DNA of 38,000 nucleotides from assembly GCA_946478975.1 (NCBI GenBank), contig CAMLEO010000028.1, positions 1 through 38,000 of the forward strand, given 5' to 3'. Made by a program: the position numbers and the translations under genes. This DNA is from an uncultured Steroidobacter sp. GTDB taxonomy: Bacteria > Pseudomonadota > Gammaproteobacteria > Steroidobacterales > Steroidobacteraceae. The notes below the pieces were generated by a model. It ran no database searches. It saw only the letters and a list, made by a program, of their open reading frames with translations, and was not told where the DNA came from. Numbering within the stretch: the first letter of the stretch is position 1; every line of letters starts with the position of its first letter. Shown here piece after piece: positions 28,401-36,607 of this stretch.

Positions 28401-30239
28401 CTATTGAGGAATCCCGTACAGCGACGCGGCCCCGGCCTCTGCATCGCCGGCTGCGGCCCGGAACGTAGCAAACAAATCCCGGCCCACGCCGAAATTGTTA
28501 CGACCGAGATCCGGACGCGGCACGACTCGACCGCGCAACACGTCATCAGGCACGCGCGCTTCGAGCACGCCGGTGTAGCTGTCGAGATGAATGATGTCGC
28601 CGTCCTGGATCTTTTCCAGCGGCCCGCCCGACAAACATTCCGGCGTGACGTGAATCGCTGCAGGCACCGCGCCCGACGCACCGGACATGCGGCCGTCGGT
28701 GACCAATGCCACCTTGAAGCCTTTGCTTTGCAGGGACGTGAGCGTCGGCGTGAGCTGATGCAGCTCCGGCATGCCGTTGGCTTTCGGGCCCTGGTAACGC
28801 ACGACGACCACGCAATCGCGCGACAACTCGCCGGCCTTGAAGGCCTTGATCACATCCGCTTGATCGTTGAACACGCGCGCCGGCGCTTCGACGACTCGAT
28901 GCTGAGGTTGAACCGCCGAAGTCTTGATCACCGCGCGGCCGAGGTTTCCACGCAGCACCTTGAGGCCGCCATCCGCACCGAAAGGATCGGTGATCGGCCG
29001 CAGCACTTCGCGATCGCCGCTTTCCGCCGGCGCCGGGCGCCACTGCAAACCTTCCGGCGACAGCCACGGCTCCTGCGTGTATGCCTCCAGGCCCGGTCCC
29101 ATCACGGTGATCGTGTCCTGATGTAACAAACCGGAGCTGATCAGCTCGCGGATCAGGAAGCCGATGCCGCCGGCTGCGTGGAAATGATTCACGTCGGCGC
29201 CGCCGTTTGGATAGATGCGCGCGAGCAACGGCACGATTTCGGACAGCTCGCTGAAATCGTCCCAATTGATCTGGATGCCCGCGGCGTGCGCCATCGCGAC
29301 CAGATGCAACGTGTGATTGGTCGAGCCGCCGGTCGCGAGCAGGCCAACGATCGCGTTGACGATCGCGCGCTCATCCACCGTCTGCGCGAGCGGCAGATAT
29401 TCATTGCCGAGCGCTGTGATCTTCGCAGCTCGCTTCGCCGCCGCGCTGGTCAACGCATCTCGCAACGTCGTGTTGGGATTTACGAACGCCGCGCCGGGCA
29501 GATGCAAACCCATCACTTCCATCATCACCTGGTTGCTGTTGGCCGTGCCGTAGAACGTGCACGTGCCCTGCGAGTGATAGCTCTGCGCTTCGGATTCCAG
29601 CAGTGCGTCTCGACCTACCTTGCCTTCGGCGAACAACTGGCGGATGCGCGCTTTCTCTTTGTTCGGAATGCCCGAGGTCATCGGGCCGGCGGGCACGAAG
29701 ATGGTCGGCAGGTGACCGAACGTGAGTGCGCCCATCAACAAGCCGGGCACGATCTTGTCGCACACGCCGAGACACAACGTCGCGTCGAACATATTGTGAG
29801 ACAGAGCGATGGCAGTCGACATTGCAATCACATCGCGACTGAACAGCGACAGCTCCATGCCGGGCTGGCCCTGGGTCACACCGTCACACATCGCCGGAAC
29901 GCCGCCCGCGAACTGCGCAACGGCGCCTGCTTCGCGCGCACCGAGCTTGATCAACTCGGGGAAACGCTCCAGCGGCCGATGCGCCGACAGCATGTCGTTA
30001 TAAGAGGAAACGATAGCCAGATTAGGCCAACGCGAGCCGCGCAAAACCTCCTTGTCCGGCGCGTCCATGGCGGCGAAGCCATGCGCGAGATTGGTACAGG
30101 ACAGGCTGGAGCGCGTCGGCTGGTTTTCCCGCGCTTCACGCATGCGCTCCAGGTAGGAGCTGCGGGTGGAATGGCTGCGCTCGCGAATCCTCTCGGTTAC
30201 GGAGCGCACGCGTTCATGCAGTGGTGCGCTGGTTTTCAT
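28401..30239 (-). CDS. edd: 6-phosphogluconate dehydratase
   Basis: This 612-aa enzyme of the IlvD/Edd family starts at [20 protein letters not shown]. Family motifs include [40 protein letters not shown] and [20 protein letters not shown], with cysteines that would bind the Fe-S cluster. Others are [40 protein letters not shown] and [20 protein letters not shown]. It converts 6-phosphogluconate to KDPG. Its start faces zwf across a 131-bp spacer, and it is the first gene of an edd-eda operon. I see no hexR repressor in the window. Confidence 0.97.
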   Translation of the reverse strand: MKTSAPLHERVRSVTERIRERSHSTRSSYLERMREARENQPTRSSLSCTNLAHGFAAMDAPDKEVLRGSRWPNLAIVSSYNDMLSAHRPLERFPELIKLGAREAGAVAQFAGGVPAMCDGVTQGQPGMELSLFSRDVIAMSTAIALSHNMFDATLCLGVCDKIVPGLLMGALTFGHLPTIFVPAGPMTSGIPNKEKARIRQLFAEGKVGRDALLESEAQSYHSQGTCTFYGTANSNQVMMEVMGLHLPGAAFVNPNTTLRDALTSAAAKRAAKITALGNEYLPLAQTVDERAIVNAIVGLLATGGSTNHTLHLVAMAHAAGIQINWDDFSELSEIVPLLARIYPNGGADVNHFHAAGGIGFLIRELISSGLLHQDTITVMGPGLEAYTQEPWLSPEGLQWRPAPAESGDREVLRPITDPFGADGGLKVLRGNLGRAVIKTSAVQPQHRVVEAPARVFNDQADVIKAFKAGELSRDCVVVVRYQGPKANGMPELHQLTPTLTSLQSKGFKVALVTDGRMSGASGAVPAAIHVTPECLSGGPLEKIQDGDIIHLDSYTGVLEARVPDDVLRGRVVPRPDLGRNNFGVGRDLFATFRAAAGDAEAGAASLYGIPQ

Positions 30240-30276
30240 GGGCGTTGCTCAAGCTGCTGGTGGTGATGAGGTTGGG

Positions 30277-30355
30277 GCAGGGATTCTATAGACTCTTGCC
30301 CCGCCGCAAGCGAATGTCCACTAAATGTCTCGCCGGCGCGTTCTAGAATCCCTGC
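30277..30355. promoter_or_regulatory. symmetric divergent edd/zwf promoter region with 12-bp inverted repeats
   Basis: GCAGGGATTCTA (30277-30288) and TAGAATCCCTGC (30344-30355) are exact reverse complements 55 bp apart, within the spacer between edd and zwf. Read outward toward each gene, both give TAGAATCCCTGC. TAGAAT could be a -10 element and the rest the transcript start. Equally the two could be half-sites for one regulator controlling both genes. The arrangement gives edd-eda and zwf-pgl-glk matched control. Confidence 0.55.
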
Positions 30356-30370
30356 AAGGCGTCAGTATTC

Positions 30371-31831
30371 ATGCAACCTCTCCCGACTTTCGATCTGGTC
30401 CTGTTCGGTGGCACCGGCGATCTCGCCATGCGCAAGCTGCTGCCGGCTCTGTATCGCCGTAAAGGCTCCGGTCATCTGTCTCCGAAATCGCGTGTGCTCG
30501 GTGTCGCTCGCAGCGAGCTGTCGCGCGAGGATTATCTCGCGCAGGTGCAGGCGAGCTGCCAGCAGCACCTGGGCAAGGACTACGACGAAAAACGCTGGGC
30601 AGAATTTTCACAACACGTCGACTACCTGAAAGTCGACGCCTCTTCGCCCGATGACTTCGCCGGCCTCGCGCAGAAGTTGAAAGGCTGCGACGACCACGTG
30701 CGCGCGTTTTTCCTTTCCACCGCGCCCGATTTGTTCGCGCCGATCTGCGAAGGACTGTCGACGCATGGCCTGGTCACGCCGAGCTCGCGCGTCGTGCTGG
30801 AAAAGCCGCTCGGTCACGATCGCGCCTCGTCGGCGCAGATCAATGAACGCGTCGGCCGCATTTTCAGCGAGCAGCAGATCTTCCGTATCGACCACTACCT
30901 CGGTAAGGAAACAGTGCAGAACCTGCTGGCGCTGCGTTTTGGAAACACGCTGTTTGAGCCGATGTGGCGACGGGGCCGCATCAAGCACGTGCAGATCACC
31001 GTATCCGAAGAGCTCGGCGTCGAGCGACGCGCGGGCTTTTACGACGAGACCGGTGCGTTGCGCGACATGGTTCAGAACCACTTGCTCCAACTGCTCTGCA
31101 TCATCGCGATGGAGCCGCCAGCGACGTCTGATCCGGACGCGATGCGCGATGAGAAGTTGAAAGTGCTGCGCGCCCTGCGCCCGCTGCGTGGCCGGGACGT
31201 ATTGCAGAAAACCGTGCGCGGCCAGTACAAGGCCGGTGCGTCGGGCGGCAAGCCGGTGGTCGGTTACAAGGACGAGAAGGACGTGCCTTCGGACAGCACC
31301 ACCGAAACGTTCGTCGCGCTGCGCGTCGATATCGATTCGTGGCGCTGGGTCGGCGTGCCGTTCTATCTGCGCACCGGCAAACGGCTGCAGGAGAAGCTGT
31401 CCGAGATCGTGGTGACGTTCGAGGACGTGCCGCTGTCGATCTACGAGCGCCCCGACACCTCGCAGGCGCTGAACCGGCTGGTCATTCAGCTGCAGCCCGA
31501 GGAAAGCATCGAGCTGACGGTGCTGGCGAAGTATCCGGGCGAGGTGATGAAGCTGCGGCCGGTGAACCTGAGCCTCGATTTCTCCGAGACCTTCAAGGCG
31601 CCGCGCCTGGACGCTTACGAGCGCTTGCTAACCGACGTGGTGAAGGGCAATTTGACGCTGTTCATGCGTCGTGACGAGCTGGATGCCGCCTGGGCCTGGG
31701 TCGATCCGATCCGGGAGGCATGGGCCCAGCACGACGAGCCGCCGAAGACCTACACGGCGGGCAGCTGGGGTCCGGCGGCCGCGAGCGCGCTGTTGGGCCG
31801 CGACGGATTTGCCTGGAGGAACGAGCTTTGA
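30371..31831 (+). CDS. zwf: glucose-6-phosphate 1-dehydrogenase
   Basis: This 486-aa enzyme has the dinucleotide-binding loop LVLFGGTGDLAMRKLLPALY, the substrate/active-site block RIDHYLGKETVQNLLALRFG, VVLEKPLGHD, ISVEELGVERRAGFYDETGALRDM-type segments (read here as VSEELGVERRAGFYDETG) and WRWVGVPFYLRTGKRL. It oxidises glucose-6-phosphate to 6-phosphogluconolactone, feeding pgl and edd. The ATG at 30371 has AAGG upstream. It is the first gene of a zwf-pgl-glk operon and shares a symmetric promoter region with edd. The length is normal. Confidence 0.97.
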   Translation: MQPLPTFDLVLFGGTGDLAMRKLLPALYRRKGSGHLSPKSRVLGVARSELSREDYLAQVQASCQQHLGKDYDEKRWAEFSQHVDYLKVDASSPDDFAGLAQKLKGCDDHVRAFFLSTAPDLFAPICEGLSTHGLVTPSSRVVLEKPLGHDRASSAQINERVGRIFSEQQIFRIDHYLGKETVQNLLALRFGNTLFEPMWRRGRIKHVQITVSEELGVERRAGFYDETGALRDMVQNHLLQLLCIIAMEPPATSDPDAMRDEKLKVLRALRPLRGRDVLQKTVRGQYKAGASGGKPVVGYKDEKDVPSDSTTETFVALRVDIDSWRWVGVPFYLRTGKRLQEKLSEIVVTFEDVPLSIYERPDTSQALNRLVIQLQPEESIELTVLAKYPGEVMKLRPVNLSLDFSETFKAPRLDAYERLLTDVVKGNLTLFMRRDELDAAWAWVDPIREAWAQHDEPPKTYTAGSWGPAAASALLGRDGFAWRNEL

Positions 31832-31866
31832 TCGTTGCGACCGCTTAAGTGAGCCACAAGTCGTCA

Positions 31867-32568
31867 ATGAGCTGGGTTCATGAGCATCGCTTCCCCGACT
31901 CGCTGGCCCTGGCCCACGCGCTGTCGGGGGAGATCAAAGTCGATCTCGAAGAAGCCATCGCCGCTCGCGGTGCTGCCAGCCTGGTCGTGTCCGGCGGCCG
32001 CACGCCGGCCCGGCTGTTCGAGCAGCTGCGCACCGAGGTGCTGGACTGGTCGAAAGTGTGGATCACGCTCGCCGATGAGCGCTGGGTCGAGACCACCTCG
32101 CCTGCGAGCAACGAAAAACTGGTGCGCGAAACCCTGTTGACCGGCCCGGCCGCGGCGGCGCATTTCGTCGGCTTGAAGAATCCGGCGCCGGCGCCGGAGT
32201 CGGGGGCGGATTGGGCCACTCGCGCGTTGACCCGGGTGCCGCATCCGTTCGACGTGGTGCTGCTGGGCATGGGCGACGACGGCCACACCGCGTCGCTGTT
32301 CCCCGGCTCGATGGCCTTGGCCAAGGCCTTGGACCGCTCGGTCGCGCCGGGCTGCGTCGCCATCAACGCGTTGACGGCGCCGCATGCGCGCTTGAGCTTG
32401 AATCTGTCGGCGTTGCTGGACGCGCGCCGTATCATTTTGCATATCGAGGGGGAGTCGAAGTGGCAGGTCTATCAGCGGGCGAAGGCGCCGGGGCCAGTGG
32501 CCGAACTGCCGGTCCGGTCGGTGTTACAGCAAAAGGAAGTGCCGGCGGATGTGTATTGGGCACCATGA
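31867..32568 (+). CDS. pgl: 6-phosphogluconolactonase
   Basis: This 233-aa member of the NagB-like family has LVVSGGRTPARLFEQL, VWITLADERWVETTSPASNE, VVLLGMGDDGHTASLFPGS and RLSLNLSALLDARRIIL followed by GESKWQVYQ. It hydrolyses 6-phosphogluconolactone to 6-phosphogluconate. I chose the ATG at 31867 (MSWVHEHRFPDSLALAHALS). A GTG six codons earlier (31849) is also possible, and neither has a strong ribosome-binding site. It lies 35 bp after zwf and 31 bp before glk. Confidence 0.94.
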   Translation: MSWVHEHRFPDSLALAHALSGEIKVDLEEAIAARGAASLVVSGGRTPARLFEQLRTEVLDWSKVWITLADERWVETTSPASNEKLVRETLLTGPAAAAHFVGLKNPAPAPESGADWATRALTRVPHPFDVVLLGMGDDGHTASLFPGSMALAKALDRSVAPGCVAINALTAPHARLSLNLSALLDARRIILHIEGESKWQVYQRAKAPGPVAELPVRSVLQQKEVPADVYWAP

Positions 32569-32599
32569 GCGCCATTACTGCCAACGAAGGCTCGTTTAA

Positions 32600-33589
32600 A
32601 TGATTCAACAAAGCTACGTGCCGCGGGTCATTGCGGATATCGGCGGCACCAACGCGCGCTTCGCGTTGCTCGACGGGCTGGATCGCCGCGATGAAATCGT
32701 TCTTCGCTGCGCCGACTATCCCGATCTCGTTTCCGCCGCAGAAGAATATTTGCGACAGGTCGGCGCGACCAAGGCCGCACGGCCAGTGGAAGCTGCGATT
32801 GCAATCGCGGGTCCGGTGACTGGCGATATCGTGCGCATGACCAATCATGCGTGGCAGTTCTCCGCAGCTCACACCCGGCAGCAGCTCGGCTTGCGCCGGC
32901 TCATCGTGCTGAATGATTTCACCGCGCTTGCGATGGCCGTGCGCCATCTCAAAGGTGCGGATCTCGAACAGGTCGGCGGCGGCAAGGCTGCGCCCGGCGC
33001 TCCAATCGCAGTCATCGGCCCTGGCACGGGCCTCGGCGTCTCGGGATTGATTCCGAGCGGCCAGCACTGGATCCCGCTGCAAGGCGAGGGCGGTCACGTG
33101 ACATTGCCCGTGATGAACGAACGTGAGGTCGCCGTGCTCACCCAGTTGCAGCAGCGTTTCTCTCACGTGTCCGCCGAGCGCGTGCTCTCCGGCCCGGGAT
33201 TGGTGACGTTGTACGACGCTTTGTGCGGCGTCGAAGGCGTGGTGCCGGAAGTGTTGTCTCCTCCGGAAATCACCAAGCGTGCGCAGGAAGGCTCGTGCCG
33301 CTTGTGCCTGGAAACGGTCAGTATGTTTTGTGCCCTGCTGGGCACGATGGCGAGCAATCTCGTGCTCACGCTCGGTGCACTCGGCGGAGCATATATCGGC
33401 GGCGGCATCGTTCCCGGTCTCGGGCCGATGTTCACCAGCTCGCGCTTCCGCGATCGGTTCGAAGACAAGGGCCGGTTCACGGACTATGTCGCGCGCGTGC
33501 CGACGTTTGTGATTCGAGCGGAGCTGCCGGCTTTTGTCGGCCTGGCCAGCGCGTTCACTGAACCCGGGCCGAGACTGGAAGCGGACTGA
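32600..33589 (+). CDS. glk: glucokinase
   Basis: This 329-aa glucokinase of the proteobacterial Glk family has phosphate loop IADIGGTNARFALLDG, catalytic Asp in LIVLNDFTALAMAV, IGPGTGLGVSGLIP, WIPLQGEGGHVTLP and AYIGGGIVPGLGPMF. It phosphorylates glucose with ATP to supply zwf. GAAGG precedes the ATG at 32600. It is the last gene of the zwf-pgl-glk run and is followed, 8 bp after the stop, by a sigma-54-type promoter for the next gene. The operon thus completes a route from glucose to KDPG products together with edd-eda. Confidence 0.95.
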   Translation: MIQQSYVPRVIADIGGTNARFALLDGLDRRDEIVLRCADYPDLVSAAEEYLRQVGATKAARPVEAAIAIAGPVTGDIVRMTNHAWQFSAAHTRQQLGLRRLIVLNDFTALAMAVRHLKGADLEQVGGGKAAPGAPIAVIGPGTGLGVSGLIPSGQHWIPLQGEGGHVTLPVMNEREVAVLTQLQQRFSHVSAERVLSGPGLVTLYDALCGVEGVVPEVLSPPEITKRAQEGSCRLCLETVSMFCALLGTMASNLVLTLGALGGAYIGGGIVPGLGPMFTSSRFRDRFEDKGRFTDYVARVPTFVIRAELPAFVGLASAFTEPGPRLEAD

Positions 33590-33597
33590 GCAATCAC

Positions 33598-33613
33598 TGG
33601 CACACTCATTGCA
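33598..33613 (+). promoter_or_regulatory. sigma-54 (RpoN) promoter for the ANTAR regulator gene
   Basis: CTGGCAC followed by 5 bases and TTGCA (TGGCAC at 33598-33603, TTGCA at 33609-33613) matches the RpoN consensus TGGCAC-N5-TTGCW exactly, with the invariant GG and GC at -24/-12. Transcription should start near 33624, ~43 nt before the GTG at 33667. An upstream NtrC-type enhancer would lie inside the end of glk; I did not find a clear one. Confidence 0.75.
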
Positions 33614-33615
33614 GC

Positions 33616-33650
33616 GCAGTAGGTCATCGGAACACTGTTCCACCTACTGC
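33616..33650 (+). promoter_or_regulatory. bulged hairpin/dyad at the start of the ANTAR gene leader
   Basis: GCAGTAGGT (33616-33624) pairs with ACCTACTGC (33642-33650). Nested inside, GGAAC (33629-33633) pairs with GTTCC (33637-33641) around ACT, leaving CATC bulged. The outer arm begins before the predicted transcription start near 33624, so it may act as a DNA dyad for a regulator rather than as a full RNA hairpin. It does not show the paired hexaloops of known ANTAR RNA targets. Confidence 0.5.
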
Positions 33651-33666
33651 CAAGTGAGCGTGCATC

Positions 33667-34239
33667 GTGCGTGTGCTCGTCATCGCTGAATCCGCCGACC
33701 GCGCGGAAATCCTGAGAGCGGGAGTGCAACTCGGCGGCCATGAGCTGACCGAGGTTTTGCCCCTCGACAGTGCTTTGTCGCCGGCTCTGGCGCGTGCCAA
33801 ACCCGACGTGTTGTTGCTCGAGGCGAAGTCGCCGTCCCTCGATCTGCTGGATCGCGTGCTCGACGCGATTGGCACGGCCGCCATGCCCTTCGCCGTGTTC
33901 GCCGGCGACGCGTCGTTGCAGGCCATTGAAAACGGCGTGCGTGCGGGCGCTTCCGCTTACGTCGTCGATGGTTTGGAGGCGGCACGCGTGCCCGCGATCC
34001 TGCAGGTCGCGCTCGCCCGTTTCGATTACATCTCCGGCCTGCGCACCGAGCTCGGCGCCGCCCAACAAAAACTCGCCGAGCGCAAATTCGTCGAGCGCGC
34101 CAAAGGCCTGCTGATGAAAGCCCGCAATCTGAGCGAGGACGAGGCGTACCACACGCTCCGGCGCATGGCCATGGAGCGTAACCGCCGCATGGGCGACGTC
34201 GCCAAGTCGGTCATCGAAATGGCCGAGCTGCTGAACTGA
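33667..34239 (+). CDS. NasT-like response regulator with ANTAR RNA-binding domain
   Basis: This 190-aa protein starts at GTG 33667 with AAGTGAG upstream. Residues 1-~120 are a receiver-like domain (VRVLVIAESADRAEILRAG, PDVLLLEAKSPSLDLLDRVL, GVRAGASAYVVDGLEAARVP). The usual phospho-accepting Asp is Glu52 (LLLEAKSP), so control by phosphorylation at that site is unlikely. Residues ~130-190 are the ANTAR domain (ERAKGLLMKARNLSEDEAYH, then MAMERNRRMGDVAKSVIEMA), which binds hairpins in leader RNAs to prevent termination. Close relatives (NasT) control nitrate/nitrite assimilation genes. No nas genes follow here. The sigma-54 promoter fits nitrogen control. Confidence 0.9.
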   Translation: MRVLVIAESADRAEILRAGVQLGGHELTEVLPLDSALSPALARAKPDVLLLEAKSPSLDLLDRVLDAIGTAAMPFAVFAGDASLQAIENGVRAGASAYVVDGLEAARVPAILQVALARFDYISGLRTELGAAQQKLAERKFVERAKGLLMKARNLSEDEAYHTLRRMAMERNRRMGDVAKSVIEMAELLN

Positions 34240-34296
34240 AGCGGGCGAGGTCGGTGCAACAGAGTTGAGAGTTGCACCACGAGCGGGCCCCCGTCT

Positions 34297-34836
34297 TTAC
34301 TGCGAGGTGACTCTCGGCACTTTCGTCATTGCGCTCCGCAGGTGATCTTTCACCAGGGGCTCGGTCCGGAACCGGCCATCCCGCCGAACGAATCGGCCTT
34401 CGAGCGCGTATGCGATCTGTTCCAGCGGATGATTTTCGTAGCCGTGCTGCGCAAGGCCGACGGCGTAGCCAAGAATGAAACGCTCGGGACCGAGTAACTG
34501 CCACTGGACTATGTGCACGAGCTCATGAAAGTGCAGCGACTCATCCATGGCCCGGTGCCGTTTGAGGAAATAAACATCTTTGTATGTGATGCCGTCGGCG
34601 TCCAGGCGCTCGAACGCCTCGAATTCGGACAACCCCAAGGCGGTGAGCGGTGGCTTGGGTAGGTCGTCGAGCACGACGACACACGCCTGGCGCAGCGTTG
34701 CAGATTCGAAGTATTCGGGAAGTCGAGTAAATCCGAAAGAGAGGACGGGGCGAGCGATGCATCGGTGCCGTTGCACGATCCCATCGACCCACTTACAAAC
34801 ATTCGGGAGCTTCGCCTGGAGTGTGTAGAGATTCAT
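34297..34836 (-). CDS. putative zincin-like protein with HELVH motif
   Basis: This 179-aa protein has FHELVHIVQW with the HExxH motif at His104-Glu105-His108. About 27 residues later comes ENHPLEQIAYALEG, where a Glu could be the third zinc ligand. The arrangement recalls short peptidase-like domains with HELxHxxQ motifs, but I cannot assign a named family. No signal peptide or membrane helix is seen, so it is probably cytoplasmic. It lies 10 bp downstream of the HTH-GrlR gene on the same strand, so the two probably form an operon. Whether it cuts a protein is unknown. Confidence 0.65.
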   Translation of the reverse strand: MNLYTLQAKLPNVCKWVDGIVQRHRCIARPVLSFGFTRLPEYFESATLRQACVVVLDDLPKPPLTALGLSEFEAFERLDADGITYKDVYFLKRHRAMDESLHFHELVHIVQWQLLGPERFILGYAVGLAQHGYENHPLEQIAYALEGRFVRRDGRFRTEPLVKDHLRSAMTKVPRVTSQ

Positions 34837-34846
34837 ACGCGCGGGC

Positions 34847-35416
34847 TCAAAGAGTGTCGGGAAGCGCTCGCAGAAAGCGATACTCGGCGTGGAGCGGTTC
34901 GCGCAGCGATGTTGTTACCACGAGTTTTCCCGAGTCGACTCTCGGGTCGAACGACGTCGTGACATCGAGCGCCCATTCATAGGGATTCGAGATGCCGAAT
35001 ACGCTCGTTACGTTCGGTGGGAAACTCACTTTGAGCTTCGCATTCGTTTGGCTAGTGGACTCATCGAACATGTACTCGCCGTCGTAGCGAACGCGCTCGG
35101 CGTCGGAGCCGTAGACCTTCCCGGCGTCAAAGACCAGGACGCACACACCTTTGCCATGCCGGGCCTGGTAGCTGACTTCGAACATACCGTCGCGCATTCC
35201 TGTGCCTCGCTGTTTGAGTCGACTCAACTCAATCTGCCGAAGACTGAGCGGAAGGAGCTTGAAGACTCGAAGATAGGCTGCAGCTGCGCCGGGGACGGCT
35301 CGCTCTCCGGACATCCACAGAGCCACGGCCCGCGGCGTCACTTCAAGCAGCCTCGAAAAATCCGACTGGCTCAACGCCAGCTCCACCAACGCAGCTTTGA
35401 GTTCGCCATGGTTCAT
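34847..35416 (-). CDS. HTH (Xre-like) protein fused to a GrlR-like domain
   Basis: This 189-aa protein has two parts. Residues ~1-65 form a helix-turn-helix (LKAALVELALSQSDFSRLLE, TPRAVALWMSGERAVPGAA) of the Cro/Xre type. Residues ~72-189 resemble GrlR-like regulators: GMFEVSYQARHGKGVCVLVF, AGKVYGSDAERVRYDGEYMF, NAKLKVSFPPNVTSVFG. GrlR is known as a protein that restrains the LEE activator GrlA; here the domain may sense a ligand or bind a protein. The ATG at 35416 has no ribosome-binding site. A TTGACA/TAGAAT pair suggests transcription starts within 2-3 nt of the ATG, so the message may be almost leaderless. The HELVH gene follows. Confidence 0.68.
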   Translation of the reverse strand: MNHGELKAALVELALSQSDFSRLLEVTPRAVALWMSGERAVPGAAAAYLRVFKLLPLSLRQIELSRLKQRGTGMRDGMFEVSYQARHGKGVCVLVFDAGKVYGSDAERVRYDGEYMFDESTSQTNAKLKVSFPPNVTSVFGISNPYEWALDVTTSFDPRVDSGKLVVTTSLREPLHAEYRFLRALPDTL

Positions 35417-35424
35417 GGAACAAT

Positions 35425-35465
35425 ATTCTATATATAGTAGAACATTGTCAATGTCATTTGTTCTA
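35425..35465. promoter_or_regulatory. AT-rich divergent promoter/operator between HTH-GrlR and HTH-PIN genes
   Basis: On the - strand TTGACA (35451-35446) and TAGAAT (35430-35425) with a 15-bp spacer form a likely promoter for the HTH-GrlR gene. Overlapping dyads are ATTCTA (35425-35430) / TAGAAC (35438-35443) and TAGAAC / GTTCTA (35460-35465). A 13-bp palindrome ACATTG-T-CAATGT spans 35442-35454. They are natural operator candidates for one of the two flanking HTH proteins. The AT content contrasts sharply with the rest of the window. Confidence 0.55.
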
Positions 35466-35540
35466 TATGAAGCAGACGTTTCGAATATTGATTCGCTTAT
35501 TTCGATTAATTAGACTGGCCGCAACCAGAAGGAGGAACTC

Positions 35541-36008
35541 ATGGCTGCCGTATCAACCCCGGGCTGCGAACCGATTCAGCCCACCGAGGCAATTTCCGCG
35601 CTGGCAGCGGATGCGAGTCGTCGCCTGTTCCGCGTCATCGGTTCGACCAAAAAGGAAAGCTGTGTGGTGCGGTTCGAGGGGGCGCTGGACGAGCGAGTGG
35701 TGCTGCCCGCGGCTGCCGTGCGGCTCCTCGGAGCCATCCTGTCGGAGCTTGCCAAAGGCAACGCGGTAACCTTGATGCCGCTTCACGCCGAGCTGACGAC
35801 TCAAGAGGCGGCGGATCTGCTCAATGTTTCGCGGCCCTACCTGGTGAGTCTGCTGGAGAGCGGACAACTGCCATATCACAAAGTGGGCACTCATCGGCGC
35901 GTTCTATTTGCAGATTTGATGATTTATAAGCGGCGTCGTGATCAAGAAAGCGAGACAGCATTGCGTGAGCTGGCTGCAGTGTCGCAGGAGCTGAAACTGG
36001 ACGAGTGA
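35541..36008 (+). CDS. excisionase-type HTH protein, likely antitoxin of the PIN pair
   Basis: This 155-aa protein has a strong AGGAGGAA ribosome-binding site before ATG 35541. Residues ~85-135 form a MerR/excisionase-like DNA-binding domain (ELTTQEAADLLNVSRPYLVS, LPYHKVGTHRRVLFADLMIY). The N-terminal ~80 residues (VVRFEGALDERVVLPAAAVR) form a small beta domain often seen in this antitoxin type. The PIN toxin gene starts 22 bp downstream, the usual antitoxin-first order. It probably binds the AT-rich spacer upstream and neutralises the PIN protein. Confidence 0.82.
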   Translation: MAAVSTPGCEPIQPTEAISALAADASRRLFRVIGSTKKESCVVRFEGALDERVVLPAAAVRLLGAILSELAKGNAVTLMPLHAELTTQEAADLLNVSRPYLVSLLESGQLPYHKVGTHRRVLFADLMIYKRRRDQESETALRELAAVSQELKLDE

Positions 36009-36030
36009 GCCCGTCCGGGGAGACGGATGC

Positions 36031-36600
36031 GTGGCGAGTTTCGTTGTTGTCTACGACGCCTGTGTACTCTATCCCGCATCGATCCGCGATCTCGTGATCG
36101 AACTGGCGCGAACCGGCCTGCTCCAGGCGAAGTGGACTGCGCGCATTCATGCCGAGTGGATTGACGCGCTGACTCGGGCGCGACCCGAGCTCAAGCGCAC
36201 GCGGCTGGAACAGGTAGCACGGCTGATGAACGTGGCCGTGCTCGATTGCTTGGTGACAGGCTCCGAGCCGATCGAGCCGGGGTTGACTTTACCGGATGCG
36301 GATGACCGCCATGTTCTGGCCGCCGCGATTCATTGTGGCGCGCAAGAAATAGTGACATTCAACTTGCGAGATTTCCCGGAGCATGTGCTTCGGCCTCATG
36401 GTATTCGCGCCGTGCATCCGGATGAATTCATCCAGCATCTGCTCGATCTCAACGTCGAAGCTGTATGCGGTGCCGTGGGCAGAATTCGTCGTAGGTTGAT
36501 CAGTCCGCCGCGATCTGCAGAGGACATGATTCAAAGCTACGAGCGCCAGGGCTTGACGGCGAGTGCATCGATCCTGCGAGCTCGCGTTAAATCTCTCTGA
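36031..36600 (+). CDS. PIN-domain protein, likely toxin (VapC-like RNase)
   Basis: This 189-aa protein starts at GTG 36031 with GGGGAG upstream. It has PIN-domain acidic residues: Asp9 in VVVYDACVLYPASIRDLV, Glu in RIHAEWIDALTRARPELK, and an Asp cluster in LTLPDADDRHVLAAAIHCGA, followed by EIVTFNLRDFPEHVLRPHGI. PIN toxins cut RNA with Mg2+ held by these residues. It is somewhat longer than typical VapC and has a C-terminal helical extension (SAEDMIQSYERQGLTASASI). It pairs with the HTH gene directly upstream and converges on kup with a 7-bp gap. Confidence 0.85.
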   Translation: MASFVVVYDACVLYPASIRDLVIELARTGLLQAKWTARIHAEWIDALTRARPELKRTRLEQVARLMNVAVLDCLVTGSEPIEPGLTLPDADDRHVLAAAIHCGAQEIVTFNLRDFPEHVLRPHGIRAVHPDEFIQHLLDLNVEAVCGAVGRIRRRLISPPRSAEDMIQSYERQGLTASASILRARVKSL

Positions 36601-36607
36601 GGGGCTG

